Part shown: positions 1-11,586 of the stretch, one piece after another | Layout: every line of letters begins with the position of its first letter | How positions within the stretch are numbered: the first letter of the stretch is position 1 | NCBI RefSeq assembly: GCF_000149955.1 | Contig: NC_030991.1 | Location: 1,061,633 to 1,125,632 of the forward strand | DNA from: Fusarium oxysporum f. sp. lycopersici 4287 | Lineage: Eukaryota; Ascomycota; Sordariomycetes; Hypocreales; Nectriaceae | Direction of reading: 5' to 3' | DNA: 64,000 bases | Made by a program: the position numbers and the translations under genes | Notes under the pieces: generated by a model | What the model saw: only the letters and a program-made list of their open reading frames with translations | What the model was told of the DNA's origin: nothing | Database searches by the model: none

Positions 1-1
1 G

Positions 2-235
2 GAAGTAGTAATAACTTTGCGACTTCGCAGAAGTTCTGACGCGAAGCCTATGCATAAGCTATGGTACCGCCGCTTCCGTGATGACCATCCTGAACTTGAT
101 ATAGAGTTCCTGAAGGCGAAGGAGCAGTCTCGCGTGGCTTACGAGGAAGCAGGCGTTGAGGATATAAAGCAGTGACTCCGGCAACTTGCTGAAGTTACTA
201 CGAAGCTTCAGATCGGCGCTTCTAAGTATTAGAAT
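2..235 (+). pseudogene. Possible transposase N-terminal remnant
   Basis: A frame open from base 2 reads for about 57 codons, hits one TGA near base 174, and continues about 18 codons to a TAG. The peptide (with stretches such as KLWYRRFRDDHPELDIEFL) resembles the linker after the helix-turn-helix/CENP-B-type domain of pogo-family transposases, which often has a YxRFxxRHPEL-like segment. No catalytic region follows. It is cut by the window edge, so the family call is an inference and weak. Confidence 0.3.
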
Positions 236-1814
236 ACTGACTAAGCGGGGAGTTAGAGTAGGAATCTTATGAGAGCGAGTGTAGTGCCTTATTATATATA
301 TAAAGAAGAAGACTTAAGCAAAGGTTCTCTCTCCTGCAGACTAAGAAACTTGCATATTATCGGTATAAGTAATGCAGCAGGGGAAACTATTCCTCCTTGG
401 CTGATCATAAAGCTTTCCCTATATTAGAATAGGCAACTATCGAGGCTAATCCGAATATATGTTTTATAAGTAGACTCGAAGTCCTTAAATGGCGATATCA
501 CGCTTGAGTAAGCGAAGCACTTTAATTAGTACTGATGGGAGAAATCTGCTATAATAGGCATTTTATCGACCTGGCCCTCCTCGACCTTTCCCATTCCGGT
601 CATCCACACCAATATGACCTTAAACTCCATGGCCGTTAGGGTTAACTTGATATCCTGCATTAGATACCGCATGGTACTGGCTTCTCCGAAGGCGCCAGTA
701 TCCACGTCGTAGATAGCGATTCATTTCTTTTCAGTCCCGGCCATGTCATCCGAGCCAGAGCGGATATTCAGCCTCGCCGGGCAAATGCTCACGGCTCTGA
801 GAAGGCGTCTCAAAGCGGATCTCATAGGAGCCGTTCAATGTTGTTGAATCACACAGGGATGCTGAGTGCAGTTAACAACTTATTGTTATTAACTCCTTGC
901 AGTCGAAGGACCTTTGGGGCCGTATATCTTCGACTGATTCCATTTAGGACTTGAGTCCTAGAGTCCTAGATGACAGTCCTACGATCTGAGTTTTAGGACA
1001 TCAAACTTTAACTTGAATCTTGAACCTTGATCTTGAAATTGAGGGGGAGCCATCAATTATTCCAACGTTCGTTAGCCAGTGACGCACGGATATATCCGTC
1101 AGGACTAGGCAGTAGCGAAACGTCGGGACCGGCACAGGTATACCCGGATATGACAGGTCGTCACGACAATTGGCTATGTCTCTACGCCGCTTACGTAGCT
1201 TTGGGAAAAGGGGGACAAAAAAAGCAAATAGAACGGTAATCCCCGCCTTGCGCGACTCATCTGACAGAGGAGCAAACAGGAATTCTCGTCGAAAGGTACT
1301 ATGCTTGTTCCCTTGGGTAAAGGCCTGACGTCGTTTTCTAGCTGCCCTTGGGTTTGGAATGCCATAGCATAATACTCACAATTCACAGATAAAACAAGCG
1401 AAATCCAGCAAGTAGGTACTGTAGCCATTAATAGACAATCGCCACTAACAGCATTCGATTATTCGCCTGGTAGGTATCTCCCGAAATGGCTGCAGCAACT
1501 TGATGGGTCGTTGACGCCAAGACGGTCCGCATTTTGATCGTCAAGTGGCGCATTTAGTGTGCGGGCATAGCGTTCCATAATCTCCCTCAAGACTCCAACA
1601 TGTCTAGAGCCTATATGTATCTCTGCTGCTGCTTCATCGTCCGGTGCACGTCGACAAGGCTAGCCTACAGCATGCGGAACGTCAGACCCGCTCGTCTTAC
1701 GTCGCTCGCTGCAGATGCCGAGATCAAGACGTATTACACAACGCAACCAGGAACAGCAAACTTGACACTTCCTTGCCCGAGACTTGAGGCAGTCAACTGA
1801 CTCGTCGGTCGGCC
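236..1814. other. Intergenic, no supported gene
   Basis: Only short overlapping open frames occur here. A minus-strand stretch around 560-760 is open for about 55 codons and has a coding-like look, but I recognise no family. Around 945-985 there is a cluster of short repeats of the type GAGTCCTAG. Nothing else is supported. Confidence 0.5.
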
Positions 1815-2899
1815 ATGGGCGGACAAGCTCCCAATGACGACTCCACCGGGGTACGCGCCTTAACCGTTATCACTCCCTTCTTCTCTCTCGGTCTAGTTAT
1901 CTTCATCCTCAGGATGTACACTCGCATTATCCCCGCATACAAGCTAAACGCTTCAGACTACCTTATTACGATTGCAGTGGTAAGACGTGGACGCGAAAAT
2001 GCAATTGGCGCCTAATTAACTGGTCAGGTTGCAGAAATAATCACCTATTCGCTCTTTGCAGCGGCTGTCGCCAACGGCTTTGGACGTCACAATGAATACA
2101 TCAGTCCAGCAAGCAGTATCGCCATCCTTAAGTGTCTATTTGGAGTCATTATCACAGGACTGTGGGTGTCAACTTTCGCCAGACTTTCTATCGCATGCTT
2201 ATTGTACTCTTTCTCCATGTCGAGGTCATGGAAGATGGTTCTCTGGTTCATTATGGGATTTCAAATAGTTGCGCTTGCTGCAAGCGAGATTTTTCAGCTG
2301 CTTGAGTGCCGCCCGGTGCGAGCCATGTGGGAACCAGTTGTTGATGCGAAATGTATGCCTACACAGAAAGTCTGGGTAATTGGCTACGTCTTCGTTGGTA
2401 GGCTTCCCTGTTCTTCCTGCTCTGAATATCTACCTATTGACTTATTCAAGGAGCCAGCATGTTTAGTGACTTGGTGCTGACCATTCTGCCAATCTTTCTT
2501 ATCTGGAAACTGAGCAGAAGTGTCGTAGAACGCTGTCTTGTGTCTGTTTTGATGGGATTAAGCGTTTTTGCTACCATCACTACTGTGTTGAAAATCGTTT
2601 ATATGAAGACATTTGACATTGACTCTCCTGATATCTTCCGAGCTACCATGCCTTTGTTTTTGTGGTGTCGAATGGAGGAATGCCTGATAATGACGGCAGC
2701 TTCTGCTCCACTGCTCAAGGCCCCGGTTGAATCGGTCCTCACTCGATTGGGATTTCCCACATTTCACAATTCAGTCAGACATCTCAACTCGTGGGACTCG
2801 ATTCGAACACCTGAACATCACATCACGGGTAAGGATGCCAGCCGTGGCCAAAGATACGAGGGGGAACACCGCGAGAGGATGCCGACTTTCGTGGATTGA
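1815..2899 (+). CDS. Fungal rhodopsin-domain integral membrane protein
   Basis: Three exons, 1815-1979, 2028-2397 and 2451-2899, give 327 aa without a stop; introns of 48 and 53 bp have GT and AG ends and keep the frame. The protein has seven-helix character: hydrophobic segments begin at about residues 15, 45, 95, 130 and 180, and the rest lie in exon 3. Sequence style (LRMYTRII early, ECRPVRAMWEP between helices, SDLVLTILPIFLIW) matches the fungal integral membrane family with the rhodopsin-like domain (SAT4/PTH11-like). Members are plasma-membrane proteins of mostly unknown function; some PTH11-type members act in pathogenic signalling. The tail after residue 290 is hydrophilic and could hide a further small intron. 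No CFEM domain is seen. Neighbours are transposon debris, so no functional context is offered. Confidence 0.8.
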
Positions 2900-3660
2900 A
2901 TTCAAGCTTGAGGCTATAACGGGCTGCCAGGGATCCATTTTTCATCAGAATAGATCAGGGTTTCCCGACTACAGGCTACAACCTATCGATAGTCCCGAAC
3001 GAACCTATTGTAAATGAGACATAGAACGAGAAGTAGAATCAAGGAAACAGCACCGGTATATGGATATCCTTCCAAACCGCGTCAAACATCCCAGTTTTGG
3101 CCAGCTTCAGAACTAACTGGTACCAAAGTCACTTCCGGAACGGTGAAAAAACACTGGCGACTTTTTAGGCCAAGCTGAGTTGAACCCAGGCTATGGACCA
3201 AGTGATACGTGGATACTATTTTGTATTGAGATCTGATTGAGCTGGGTCTGACTTTACCAATGCTCTTGCCAAAGTTGTCTCTGACTTTAGTCTCGATCGA
3301 GGTCAGCAGTCCCAGCAGCCCAGCAGTGTGTTGTAGCTGGTAGGTGGTTTTTATTTCAAGCCTCAAACGAGTTTGGTCTGAAATTCCTTGTAGCAGAGAT
3401 TGAACATTTATAAGCAGGCTTTGACTCAAATCAGTCTGGAGATCACATGAGATATCACAATACTATTCTAGATGACTGATAGTAAATCATTGGCTGTATT
3501 TGGCAAAGAAGATACAGTTCTAATCCTCTAGAGAGAGACCGGCAAGTTTCATGTCAAGTCTATCATTGCGTGGAAAGCTACTTAGGTCAAGGTAGAATAG
3601 ATTTTTACTAATCTCAGAGTTGAAAGCGACGTAGTATGTCCTAAACGCGGTTCTGTAGAA
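2900..3660. other. Intergenic, no supported gene
   Basis: Short open frames only, on both strands, with no recognisable family. The piggyBac remnant begins at the right edge. Confidence 0.4.
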
Positions 3661-4004
3661 AGTAGCCCTTTAGTTGGCATAGCCTTTCAGCAGGTCAGTC
3701 TTGCCTCTCCAGAAGTGTACAAATGGATCGGAATCCTAATTTACCTAGGAATTCATAGAGAAAAGTCAATCCGAAGCCATTGGAATGCCCCTAGGCCAGG
3801 TATTCATGCCCCCCTGCACGCAATCATCAAGTTCATGACCCTACGCAGATTTGGCCGCTCCAGCGATATCTCCGCATCAGTGACCACGCCAGCGAGGCTA
3901 CAGACCTTCCGAGGGTATTCCAAGCTTGTGAGAAGTGGTCTCTTCACACACAACGAGTGTCAGCCTCCCTCTTCCTTCCGGGCTCCTGTTTAGCCGTGGA
4001 TTAG
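3661..4004 (+). pseudogene. piggyBac-like transposase remnant (frameshifted)
   Basis: One frame reads from before 3661 to about 3925 with VYKWIGILIYLGIHREKSI and then HWNAP...MTLRRFGR, the pattern of the N-terminal part of the DDE_Tnp_1_7 (piggyBac) transposase. A second frame takes over near 3921 and reads KWSLHTQRVS then FLPGSCLAVD, matching the region around the first catalytic Asp, before a TAG at 4002. A frameshift therefore lies between about 3905 and 3935. The rest of the catalytic core is absent, so this is a dead fragment covering perhaps a quarter of a typical 550-600 aa protein. No terminal repeats or TTAA target duplication were found. Confidence 0.6.
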
Positions 4005-4158
4005 TGCGGACATGCGTATTGTGATATCACGTACTAAAGTGATATTCATATTTATTTTCACATATTCGCAAAACGTGTGCTAGGGTATCACCCTAGCACT
4101 TTAGCACGAGGGATATTACTATAGAACCTTAGCACCTATACTGTCAGACATCCTCAAA

Positions 4159-4398
4159 TCAATCTAACTTAACATCAGAGTCTTCATCGCCGACACTATC
4201 AAAACCCGTATCAGTAATTACACCCTTACCGCCATGAACAGCCTTCTGTATATGCCCTTCACTCAGCCAGTTACCTGTACATTCAACCTTCTCAAGATTC
4301 TCGCCAGTCATTCGGTCTCTATCCCAGGAGAGAGTACGTCGACCACCAAAGAATGTAGATTCCGGATCAGCTGATGTCCCGTTGTGCGTCTCGATGGT
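4159..4398 (-). other. Unassigned coding-like fragment
   Basis: The minus strand is open for about 79 codons ending in TGA at 4159-4161, preceded by CTAG that could be a splice acceptor at 4399-4402. The peptide is hydrophilic, includes SWDRDRMTGENLEKVECTG and ends in an acidic tail (DSVGDEDSDVKLD). I do not recognise the family. It may be the last exon of a decayed gene or transposon. Confidence 0.25.
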
Positions 4399-5425
4399 CT
4401 AGACGTGCACGATGACACAGGCCAGTAGAGATGTAAAAGCTAATTACAGTAGATCCAACAAAGGTAGATAAGATTAGATGGTCTTATCAGATAAGGGTGC
4501 TGCAGTGGTATTCACGAGCGATAGCATTTTAGCCATCGTGGTATCAGGTTTAGCTAAAAAAGAGTGTGATATACATTCACAGGGATAGATATCACTTTAG
4601 CACTTCGGCACAGTGTGATATCGCTTCAGCATCTCACAATACGCAAGTCCGAGTCGGGGGCGGAAGAGGGTGTCCTCGGTACGAACGAAGTTTCGGATGC
4701 TATGGCGATGGCTTGATGGTATAGATAATGGATCGAGGCGATGAAGAGTCTGCCGATAAGTCGTCCTAGAAAATGCAGCAGCTACTCAGAAGACTTTTTT
4801 ACCTTAAGATTCTTGTCAATTTCTAATGGATCTCGGCTACACGGACAGAAGCTCTTGATTTCTCCATCTAATAAGTGGAAATAGGTCGGTTTCTTATATA
4901 TAAGAAATTTTGGTCCCCGGTGGCTATTATGTTGAAGAACTTGCTTTTTGGGAGACATATGTGATACCAACTGATGGGAAGTCCGGACTTCCGGGCTGCC
5001 AGTCTGAACAGCCTGTCTGAACTGCTGGAAGGCCTTCCTTCCGGTTTCATCAAATGTACGACCCTTTTGTCTGTTGGATGTGACAATTCTGAATATAGAG
5101 GGGCTGCGATAGATTAGATTACCATCCCCCACCGCTCAGAAATTTACACAACTTGAAGCATAGCACAAAAGATCACCGCTCCATACAAATCCTACTATTT
5201 TATTTGCACCACATTTTGGCATAATGAAGCCATTCGCAAAAGGGCAAAAAAAAAAAAAAAAAAAACTGTGGTGTATTATTTTTTTACGTGGTGTCTTATC
5301 TTGGGCCATTTTTCTTCTGACTTTGTGTGTATCATAGGGGTTTCATTTCTCACTTTCTCATCCTTCGACTCTCGTAAAGTTAAGAAGACTCTCTACGTAG
5401 TTTACGCGCGTAAAATATCTTCAAA
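4399..5425. other. Intergenic, no supported gene
   Basis: The stretch has repeated GTGATATC-like words (near 4020, 4565 and 4615) and a run of 20 A residues near 5250. A 116-codon minus-strand frame at 4782-5132 matches nothing I know. Bases 5140-5425 may include the unrecognised 5' end of the pogo-like copy that follows. Confidence 0.4.
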
Positions 5426-7188
5426 ATGGGTCGCTATGTTTATACCGAAAAAAACGTTATTGATGCTATATTCGATATTACTGAAGGTTCTCTATTACAA
5501 CACCAGGCCTCCCATAAGTACGGTGTGCCTCAACCCGTCCTCTCTAAAAGACTTTCTGGCCAGAAGAACAGGAAAGAGTCTATCCACCCTCATCAACGTG
5601 TTTCTACGAGTCAAGAGGATCGCCTCGTTCGTTGGCTTCTGCGGCAGGAATCCTTGGGCTTCGCTCTCACACATAGCCAACTTCGAAGCTGCGTCGAAGC
5701 CCTCCTCCGTCAACAGGGAGATAACAAGCCACTGGGTAAAACTGGACTACCAGGTTTATCAAGCGTCATTCAAAACTATCTAACAAGCTTGGAAAGCGCC
5801 AGGAAGCCGCCAGGTTTGACGGGTTTACTCCGAAAGCTGTCAATTGGTACTTTGATATCCGGGAGAACGAGCATGGCTGGATTAAGCCCGAGAATGCGGT
5901 TAATGTGGACGAGGGCGGCATAATGGCGGGTTTCGGTAAGACCTCTATAAGTTCCCTATGGTCTTTTGTACGCCATAACTGATTAGTTGTCTATAAGGCT
6001 TGGATAACCTCATAATTAGGAGTTCCGACCTGAAGAAGAAGGCGTTATTAAAAGGCGTTTAGTTGCGCACCTAGACTTTGTTTATAGAGGCTATTACTGC
6101 AACTGGCCGTGCTTTGAAACCGGGAATTATCTTTAAAGGGAAAGAGCTGCAGAAACAGTGGTTCCTTAACGAATTCGAATTAATAGCAGACTGGCACTAT
6201 ATTACATCCCCGAACGGCTAGACCGATAACCATATAGCTCTCGAATGGTTGAAAGACGTCTATCTACCCCAAACGGAGCCTTGTGATGCATTGGATGCGA
6301 GACTTATTATCCTTGATGGTCATGGGAGCCATGCGCAGGTAAGTATTTTGGTGTTTTTGCTGCAGAGTTACCTGCTATAGGGCTATTAATGAGCAGTTAG
6401 GACAAGTGGATGGCGACGTGCTTTCTGAATAACGTCTACTGCTGTTACCTACTAGCATATTATTCCTATGGTTTGCAGCCATTAGATAATAGAATTTTTA
6501 ATGTTATAAAAGGTGCGTATTAGAAAGAACTCTAAAAGCTGGGGAGTTTAACTGATTCTGCGCTGGTTGATAAAGTTAACTTTATTCGGGTATATGCGAA
6601 AGCGAGGGAAGCAGGCATAAGGAAGAAGATTATCTTATCTGGCTAGAGGTTTACTAGAAATTAGCTAATAAATTATTATAAAGCTCTAGCACATCTAGAA
6701 ATTCAACTAGATAAAGAAAAAGTGCTAGAAAAGTTCAAGACGCCAAGCCCTCCTTAACTGCACTCAGATAATACGCCGAAAACAAGCCGGCAAGTAAGAG
6801 AAATAGCCAAGCACCGAAGTCATCTAACCAGGCAGAAGTATAGGAAGATTGCAAAGGGGCTAGAAGCTTTAGAGATAAAGGTTGCTATTTAGAATGCGCG
6901 GATTACTGGCCTCGAGGAGCAGATGGCTTAGCTGCAGCAAGGGAAGAAAAGAAAGGCGGTACCGAACCCGAACCGACGATTCATGGCTCTAGCGGAGTCT
7001 CTAGCGACTAGAGAAGCTCTTCCTGATTTAAAGGGGGCAGAAATAGAGGTAGATGTGGATAAGGAGGTCGAGTCGGTGATTAAGGTGGGTGTCGGGTTAG
7101 AGGACGAACGTGAGGACTCTACGGTCATAATAAAGCACTGTTAGCGCATATGCAGCGGTCGGGAGGTCAAAAAACCACGTAGAGAGTA
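5426..7188 (+). pseudogene. Degenerate pogo/Fot1-like transposase
   Basis: This copy is homologous along its length to the pogo transposase at 17.7-19.5 kb. It starts MGRYVYTEKN, has the helix-turn-helix region, then a frameshift near 5730 leading to the frame with FDIRENEHGWIKPENAVN and the first catalytic Asp (NVDEGG). An intron with a GTAAG donor follows at about 5937, then NG*TDNH, the second Asp motif (LDGHGSHA), and LQPLDN with the third Asp. Many codons that are Trp in the sister copy are TAG here (about 6222, 6645, 6663), and further stops are scattered, a pattern expected from RIP-like G-to-A change. The C-terminal basic motif (QGKKRKAVPNPN) survives in part. Terminal repeats were not found, so element ends are unknown. 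It is inactive. Confidence 0.75.
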
Positions 7189-7543
7189 AAATTCAAATAA
7201 CTTTATAGAAACTCTCTTTAAAGCCTCGTTTATTAATTGAGAATTGGGCCTGTTTTTGCGGACATCAATATTTAGATTTTGTATGGGAAGATCGAAATTT
7301 TGGTGGTCTATTAGGTGGGGGTGCCCACTAGGTGGTCCTGGATGGTAGATGATATACGCGTTTACGCGTGTTTACACGCGTAAGTAATGCGCCCGCAGAC
7401 TGTCGATCAAAATGAGAAAACATAAGTCACCATAGTATGATCATATGGGAATAGACAGGAGATAAGCAAACACGTGAGAAATAAACAGGGGGTACGCGAC
7501 AATTAGGAGTACACGACAATTAGGAATAGAAGAGTAGGGCGTC

Positions 7544-8362
7544 ATGAGCATCAAGGTCGGCGACCGTGTTGGTGTTGGCGCCCAGTCTCTGAGCTGTCTT
7601 GAATGCGACCGATGCATCCATGACCAAGAGCAGCATTGTAACAAAACCGTCATCACTTATGACGCCAGATACGCGGACGGTAGCAAGGCGAACGGCGGTT
7701 ACGCTAAATACTGGCGAGGCAGCTCCGAGTTCGTTTTCCAGATCCCCGATAGGCTGCCATCCGAAGTGGCAGCGCCCCTCCTTTGTGCCGGCATCACCAC
7801 CTACACACCGCTCAAAGAAAACGGAGCCGGGCCCGGCAAGCGAGTCGGCGTTATCGGCATCGGCGGACTGGGCTCGTTCGGCATCTTGCTGGCGAAAGCC
7901 CTCAAGACTGATAAGGTGGTGGCCGTATCGCGGACATCGTCAAAAAGAGAAGATGCCCTTAAGATGGGCGCCGACTCCTTCATTGCCACTGCAGAGGAGA
8001 CTGATTACGCTACCAAGTACGACAGTACTCTGGATCTTATAATCTGCACTGTATCTGGCCCCAACCTCCCTATTGCTGACTACATCTCCATACTGGATGT
8101 TAATGGCACCTTCATTCAGTTGGGCGCCCCTGAGGACCCAATCCCCTCGTTTAGTGCATTCTCCTTGCTCAGAAAGAACATCAAATTAGGTGGCAGCTTG
8201 ATCGGCTCAAGGAAGAACATCAAGGAGATGCTTCAACTGACAGCTGATTCTAACCTCGCCGCCTGGGTCAACGTTAGGCCTATGAGCGAGGCGAATCAGG
8301 CCGTGGTGGATATGGCGAACGGGAAAGCTAGATATAGATATGTTTTGAAAAGCGATGTGTGA
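7544..8362 (+). pseudogene. Zinc alcohol dehydrogenase, N-terminally truncated (cinnamyl-type)
   Basis: The 272-aa frame is the C-terminal three quarters of a medium-chain zinc alcohol dehydrogenase of the NADP-dependent cinnamyl/Adh6-like class. Seen: the four structural-zinc cysteines at residues 18, 21, 24 and 32, the CAGITTY segment at 81 (catalytic-zinc ligand), and the Rossmann motif GIGGLG at 105-110. Family members are about 350-360 aa; roughly the first 80-90 residues, with the first catalytic Cys and the GHEG motif, are missing, and a TAG lies just upstream in frame. The ATG used here is therefore an internal Met. The known reaction is reversible reduction of aldehydes to alcohols, but without the N-terminal zinc site this copy should be inactive. 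Upstream DNA at 7495-7530 holds a short direct repeat (ACAATTAGGAGTA-like) that may mark the deletion junction. Confidence 0.75.
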
Positions 8363-8722
8363 GTGATGGCATGGCTGATGTTGGAGGGTTGGTTTTCTGC
8401 ACAAAGGTCCTGGAAACCACGGTTGAGGACGTGGGGTGTGATGGAAAGACACATGACAGACCTGGTCTGTGCCAGCAGGATCATATAAATATAAGTATTG
8501 TCGGAGACTTGTTTCCCAGTACTTATAAGGTGATGCGGATAATGAAATTGCTCAAAAAGATACGTGATAAGGGGAAATTGGTTGCGAGGGATCTGGCGTG
8601 TTGGCAATGTATGGCATTGTCGTAAGCAGCGATAGCGTCACCCAAAGTCATCGCCTTGTGCAGCGGCAAGCGCCTGAATCTCATCTGTCTCTCAATGTTA
8701 CACTAGCAATCATTCAACAAAC

Positions 8723-9739
8723 CTATGTATCCAGTTCGCCGAGTATGTACCCGCTTCCCAGAGGCGCTTCATTCCTCATTGTTCGCCAGTAATTTGTGCT
8801 CTCAAACAGTTCGTGGCATCCTCTAATAACCCATGGCCACTTGATCGCGAAGGCTTCGGTGAATTCCCATCCATCAGGGTCCCATGGGTCTTTCCATATC
8901 TTCATGCCGCCATGACCGTGTGCCACTTGCTGAAACCCTCTCAAGTCGCGACATAGCTCGGCTTTATCATAGAGGGCTTCGTCACGAAGTAGAATATTGT
9001 CTCGTATTCCCGCTATTGGTATGATATCAACCCATGGATGGTGACTGACGCTGAGTTGCAAATTTGTTGGCTGCAAGCTAGGAGGTAATGATTCAAAAAT
9101 AGCTGTATCGATCCCAGTGATGGTCAGTCGCGATCGAGCATCAGGTTTCATGGATTCCTGTGTGAGATCCATGGACTTGGCAATTATCACAAGGGCCCTA
9201 GTGGTATTGAATTGAATAAGGTTGAGTAGCGTATCAGCCTCGGGGAAGCCTCTGAGGTACTCTCGATATGCCCATGCGGAAAATTGAGAGATGAATTGTG
9301 CGGTTTCATCGCAGTCGGGTTTGCAGGCGGTAAAGGACCTGAGCATCGACATTGAGGACTGGGATGATGATTGGACAGCCGTATGACTTGTCTCTGACCA
9401 TGGGTTACTCATGGTATACTGCTGATCAGATATAAAGCTCTGATTTTGGCCGACGATGAAGTGTTCGTTTATATTTTGCTCCTGTTCCGACAGGAAATCT
9501 TGAGCCCTTCTTGCTATCATTCGCTGTCCTATTTATGCCAAATGGAAGATTAGCTGTTTACGAAGTATACCAAACCTCCAGTGGGACGAACGCTTCAGCC
9601 GTTGATTGATTCGATCCTGCATCTTCTTCCTAGCCTTGCGATCGCTGACCCCTGTCCAGTCATGTCCAGGGCCCGCTCTCGCCTGCTGAGGCATCAGTTC
9701 TAATGGAATTTGGCCTGATGACATGTTCAAATGATTCAT
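8723..9739 (-). CDS. bZIP transcription factor with C-terminal DUF3425-type region
   Basis: Two exons, 9739-9592 and 9528-8723, give 317 aa. The intron (63 bp, GTTCGT donor, ATAG acceptor) joins the basic region: DRKARKKMQDRINQRLKR continues as QRMIARRA, the layout of fungal bZIP basic regions. The first exon also carries the DWTGVSDRKARK lead seen in this family. The C-terminal half (about residues 100-317, rich in Trp, with HPWVDIIPIAGIRDNILL and WVIRGCHELFESTNYWR) is typical of fungal DUF3425 bZIP proteins. The expected role is a nuclear, sequence-specific regulator. The leucine zipper is short or absent, as usual in this family. It lies between a truncated ADH and an SDR/MDR pair, so it could regulate a small local metabolic group; that is inference. 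The intron choice is mine and gives the only clean basic region. Confidence 0.75.
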
Positions 9740-10278
9740 TGATCCAAATAGTCAGGCCTCTTCCAGAAAGGCACGTAGGAAAGAAACAGTCTAAGCAGCA
9801 TGCAGACACAGATGAACAAAGTTGTTACGCCCGACGCGGTATGCTAATAATCTGATTTCCGGCTCTTCCAGCAAATGTGTGCTGACGTTTACGTGCGCTG
9901 GAGCGGGGCTGCGTACGAGTCACGGGGTTGTTGGCTGGAAGCATTCGATAATGATTGGACGGTGTCGGGTGATGTGCGGGAAAGATGACTAATGGCAGGG
10001 TCATATGGGAAAAAGAAAAACAACACAGCACTCAAGGTATCACGTCTTCAGTACGATAGACCGTGGAACCGTTAAGAACGATCAACTTTCATGGCTTCTA
10101 GCGCAAATCGTGTCATTTTTCGATCGCGTTGGTTGCAACTGACCATCATAGCATGCGACGGTCGAATGAAACGCTCACAACAGTCAGGTAGACTAATTGA
10201 CTGGGGCAGAATTCAAGAAACTTTTGGAGATTGATACCACTTTTTTGCTAGCAAAGCTAGTTACAGGTCCTACATTGT
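9740..10278. other. Intergenic, no supported gene
   Basis: This lies between the 5' end of the bZIP gene and the 3' end of the SDR gene. A 68-codon frame on the minus strand has no recognisable features. Part of it is presumably the bZIP promoter. Confidence 0.4.
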
Positions 10279-11010
10279 TTAAACAAGGAATGATCCGCCA
10301 TTCGTGTCGATGCAGCTACCAGTAGCGTTTGTATCCTTCATGAAATACAAGTAGGCCTCGGCGACCTCTTCCGGCAACCCAACTTTGCCCAGCGTGGTGT
10401 GAGCCTTCATCTCATCTGTCACACCACTATGTCCATGCAGTGGCGTCTCGACGACGCCAGGACTAACGAGGTTGCCGCAGAGAGGTTTCAAATCAAGGGC
10501 GAGGTTTCGCGTCAACCCCTGGAGGCCAGACAAGTAGCCAGCCATTAACGACCACCCAGGGAAGGGTTTATCGCCGCCCGCCCCACTCGTCAAAGTGAAA
10601 GAAGATTAATAGGTAGGCTTGAGATGGTGCTGAGCAAATTTGGAGAGGAGGAGGGGGACGGCGAATCGGACGTGGCCGGCCTTGTGAATATCGGCGAGGT
10701 TGATCTGCGGTATTGGCATGATGGAAAGAGGATCGCCAGCGGTGTAAACGATGTGGTCTAGCGGTGTGACTGACGCAAAAAGCTTCTCAAGATTCTCAAC
10801 GTATGCAGGAGATAGATCGCATCCTTGGCCGGAGATGTTAGCGTCTGGATACTTTTTTTGTAATTTGCTGACGCTTTGCTGGATATGAGGAAGATTGGAA
10901 GATGCGATAATGACTTTGGCGCCCTCTGCGAGACACCTATCTGCGACTCTATAACCAATGCCAGAAGAACCTCCAATGACAAGAATGGTTTGGTCTCGGA
11001 TGGGGGGCAT
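10279..11010 (-). pseudogene. Short-chain dehydrogenase/reductase broken by one stop codon
   Basis: One frame runs from ATG at 11010 to a stop at 10279 (243 codons) with a single internal TAA at 10606-10608. The N-terminal part has the SDR nucleotide-binding motif in the form GGSSGIG (residues 13-19). After the stop the same frame continues with SGAGGDKPFPGWSLMAGYLSGLQGLTRNL, then LVSPGVVETPL and a normal SDR C-terminus (GSCIDTNGGSFLV). The usual YxxxK is not in canonical form, as in a known divergent SDR subgroup with GW(S)xMAGY. Length fits the family (about 240-250 aa). No intron can remove the stop cleanly. It could be a recent nonsense mutation or a sequence error; the rest looks intact. 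Confidence 0.75.
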
Positions 11011-11586
11011 ATTTCTGTTCCTCAGCTCGGTGCACCTACAAAATTCGAGTGAAAAGGATATGTATCATGCCTTATTGTTGGCCGCGGATGTAGTTTTTAA
11101 GTTGTTGAGAGGCGGTACCATTCTTCGTTTTCTTCTCGCGCCAGGCCGCAGCCGATGTCATCATCCAACGCGGTCGATGTGGGCCATGTACCGAGGCCCT
11201 GTTCATGGCAAGATTTCCGCCCCATGTTCTTGGATGTGTATGATTGCTGGAGATATCGGACATAAGTTGGTGGACTTAAGGCAGATACGGTCAAAAGCAT
11301 GTTCATAAGAAAGTCTAGACATTAAAACCAGATCGGGTGAAATTTCGCCTAAAATGAGGCCATAAGGTTCATGACACTACAGTATGTTCCACTTAACTTA
11401 CTCCACTAGTTTGTTCGAAAATATCGAGAAAACATTATGTAGTATTCTAGTTCATTTAAAGCGGCGCTTCGGCGCTGGGCGCATAAATACCTCTCATAGC
11501 TCTGCCAATGCAGTTTTGCACTCATATCTACAATTCTTATTATCGCACGCCGCTACATTCCACCTTCACTCACGCACACCTTCACC

